Positions 62,454-64,000 of a DNA stretch of 64,000 nt are shown piece after piece. A program made the translations under genes and the position numbers. The DNA lies in NCBI GenBank assembly GCA_051001975.1, contig JBPCMU010000051.1, positions 1 through 64,000 on the forward strand, written 5' to 3'. This stretch comes from DATAEG01 sp051001975 (lineage in GTDB: Bacteria; Actinomycetota; Actinomycetes; Mycobacteriales; Jatrophihabitantaceae). The notes under the pieces are model-generated. The model ran no database searches, had not been told where the DNA came from, and worked only from the letters and a program-made list of their open reading frames with translations. Position 1 is the stretch's first letter; each line of letters begins with the position of its first letter.

Positions 62454-63287
62454 TCAGGTGTAGCTGCGCTGCGCGTCCGGGTAGACGCCGTCGCGCACCT
62501 CGGCGGCGTACTGCTTCGCGGCGTCGCCGAGCACGGTGCTGAGGTCGGCGTACTGCTTGACGAACTTGGCCGCCTTGCCGCCGGTGCGCAGCCCGGCCAT
62601 GTCCTGCCAGACCAGCACCTGTGCGTCGCAGTGCGGCCCGGCGCCGATCCCCACGGTCGGGATGGACAACTCGGCGGTGACCTTCTCCGCGAGGTCGCTC
62701 GGCACCACCTCGAGCACCACGGCGAACGCGCCGGCGTGCTCGAGTGCCTTGGCGTCCTGCACCAGCCGGTGTGCGCCCTCGTCGCCACGGCCCTGGACGC
62801 GGTAGCCGCCGAGCACGTTCACCGACTGCGGGGTGAGGCCGATGTGTGCCATCACCGGAATGCCGGCCGATACGAGCGCCTCGACCTGTGCCGCGACCCG
62901 TACGCCACCTTCGAGTTTGACGGCCTGTGCGCCGCCTTCCTTCATGAACCGGCTCGCGGTCTCCAGTGCCTGCTGCGGTCCGCCCTGATAGGTGCCGAAA
63001 GGCAGGTCGGCGACGACCAATGCCGTGCTGGCGCCGCGAACGACACCGCGGACCAGCGGGATCAGCTCGTCGCTGGTGACCGGCACGGTGGTGTCGTAGC
63101 CATAGACGACGTTCGCCGCGGAGTCGCCGACGAGCAGTACCGGAATGCCGGCCTCATCGAACACGTGTGCCGTCGAGTAGTCGTAGGCGGTGAGCATCGC
63201 CCAGCGCTCACCGGATTCCTTCGCCGCCTGCAGGTCACGGATGGTGACCCGGCGGGTGCGGTTGCCTCCATACAGCGTTTCGCTCAT
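62454..63287 (-). CDS. panB: 3-methyl-2-oxobutanoate hydroxymethyltransferase
   Basis: 277 aa, TIM barrel. First step of pantothenate synthesis: adds a hydroxymethyl group from 5,10-methylene-THF to 2-ketoisovalerate. Metal and substrate motifs: LLVGDSAANVVYGYDTTVPV, ALVVADLPFGTYQGGPQQAL, AVKLEGGVRVAAQVEALVSA and MAHIGLTPQSVNVLGGYRVQ. ATG start at 63287. Stands alone here. Confidence 0.95.
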   Translation of the reverse strand: MSETLYGGNRTRRVTIRDLQAAKESGERWAMLTAYDYSTAHVFDEAGIPVLLVGDSAANVVYGYDTTVPVTSDELIPLVRGVVRGASTALVVADLPFGTYQGGPQQALETASRFMKEGGAQAVKLEGGVRVAAQVEALVSAGIPVMAHIGLTPQSVNVLGGYRVQGRGDEGAHRLVQDAKALEHAGAFAVVLEVVPSDLAEKVTAELSIPTVGIGAGPHCDAQVLVWQDMAGLRTGGKAAKFVKQYADLSTVLGDAAKQYAAEVRDGVYPDAQRSYT

Positions 63288-63421
63288 GGGATATCAGTCC
63301 TGTTCTCTCCTCGAGGCCGGCGCTGCCGGTCCCCGGGCTGTCTGTGGACGCCACCATCATCCTCTGTTACCGGCGAGTTTCGCCTCGCGAACTGAAGTGC
63401 AGTTTGTCACTGCGCCCGCAG

Positions 63422-64000
63422 TCAGCCCGCAGGCGGCTCGCCCGGATCGCGCCAGTGGTTGCTGATCGGCAGCCGACGATCGCGGCCGAAGGCCTTCAAG
63501 CTGATCTTCGGGCCGGGCGGGTACTGCCGACGTTTCCATTCGGCGCGGTCGATGAGCAGGGCAATCCGAGCCACTGTCGCGGGGTCGTGGCCCTGCGCGA
63601 GGAGCTCGTCGTAGCCCAGATCGCCGTCCACGTAGCCGGCGATGATCGGGTCGAGCAGGTCGTAGTCGGGCAGTGAGTCCGAGTCGAGCTGCCCGGGCCG
63701 GAGCTCCGCCGACGGCGGCTTGGTGATCGAGTTCGGCGGGATCGGCGCAGTCTCACCGGCCGCCTCTGCGGTCGCATTGCGCCAGCGAGCCAGGTCCCAA
63801 ACGAGAGTCTTGGGGACGTCCTTGAGCGGGGCGAATCCACCGACCGCGTCGCCGTAGATCGTGGAGTACCCGACGGCCAGTTCGCTCTTGTTGCCGGTGG
63901 CCAGCACCAGATGACCGTGCTGGTTGGACAGTCCCATCAACGTTGTGCCGCGGACCCGGGCCTGGACGTTCTCCTCGGCGAGGCCGGTCAGCCCGAGCGC
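63422..64000 (-). CDS. nadE: Glutamine-dependent NAD+ synthetase, C-terminal part (cut by window edge)
   Basis: Partial: the last 192 residues, extending beyond the right edge. It opens with LTGLAEENVQARVRGTTLMG, then SNQHGHLVLATGNKSELAVG and YSTIYGDAVGGFAPLKDVPK, the ATP-pyrophosphatase domain of NadE that amidates deamido-NAD+. Ends PISNHWRDPGEPPAG. The N-terminal glutaminase domain would be outside the window. Confidence 0.96.
   Translation of the reverse strand, partial: ALGLTGLAEENVQARVRGTTLMGLSNQHGHLVLATGNKSELAVGYSTIYGDAVGGFAPLKDVPKTLVWDLARWRNATAEAAGETAPIPPNSITKPPSAELRPGQLDSDSLPDYDLLDPIIAGYVDGDLGYDELLAQGHDPATVARIALLIDRAEWKRRQYPPGPKISLKAFGRDRRLPISNHWRDPGEPPAG

Overview
The window is high-GC DNA from an actinobacterium (Actinomycetota). 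The evidence is gene content and order: a FasR-type regulator and a fabD-fabH-acpP-fabF-accD operon near aceE, DUF3052 and AhpE (the arrangement known from mycobacteria and streptomycetes), DUF3145, a CdsZ zinc-ribbon protein, an F420-dependent oxidoreductase, class A RNase P RNA and many GTG starts. The genus cannot be fixed from the sequence; a Frankiales/Jatrophihabitans-like lineage is only a guess.

Layout. (1) 1-6.4 kb: 5' part of a retron-type reverse transcriptase cut by the left edge, then metH under an S-adenosylhomocysteine riboswitch whose downstream hairpin can hide the metH ribosome binding site, then a conserved protein of unknown function. (2) 6.4-18.1 kb: housekeeping and accessory genes: truncated ATPase, MerR, a two-component system, LysR, DUF427, a PlsC-like acyltransferase with an internal deletion, a frameshifted thiolase behind a fourfold operator array, ArsR, fructosamine kinase, VOC, inositol phosphatase, a membrane-anchored L7/L12-like protein and DUF3145. 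(3) 18.1-23.5 kb: type II fatty-acid synthase operon on the minus strand, with a FabD that carries an extra C-terminal biotinyl-like domain. (4) 23.8-35.0 kb: an 11-gene carbohydrate island (secreted BNR_4 propeller protein, SMP-30 lactonase, two enolase-superfamily dehydratases, GH105, sugar ABC transporter, IclR, DapA-type aldolase, SDR) lying exactly between fasR and fabD. (5) 35.0-48.7 kb: fasR, a split transketolase behind a MerR-type operator/promoter, PHP protein, pirin, aceE, DUF3052, AhpE, a frameshifted phosphoesterase, SURF1 and a flavin disulfide reductase. (6) 48.7-51.6 kb: tRNA-Val followed by small, broken, mobile-element-like genes and two related terminators. (7) 51.6-64 kb: M1 peptidase, VIT1-type transporter, Nif3, CdsZ, an RNase H-orotate phosphoribosyltransferase fusion, rnpB, an acetyltransferase bracketed by inverted repeats, a PAKKA-repeat protein, RNB nuclease, F420 oxidoreductase, panB and the 3' part of nadE.

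How the genes work together. aceE supplies acetyl-CoA, AccD malonyl-CoA, and FabD/FabH/AcpP/FabF elongate fatty acids, probably under FasR. The island reads as a self-contained unit: a secreted polysaccharide-active enzyme and GH105 release unsaturated-uronate/rhamnose-type units, the ABC importer takes them up (no ATPase gene is present), and SDR, lactonase, dehydratase and aldolase fit a non-phosphorylating aldose-to-pyruvate route, all around one IclR regulator and its operator. Substrate assignment is inference.

Several genes are broken by one-base shifts or a stop codon. Some could be sequencing errors, so these calls need read-level support.
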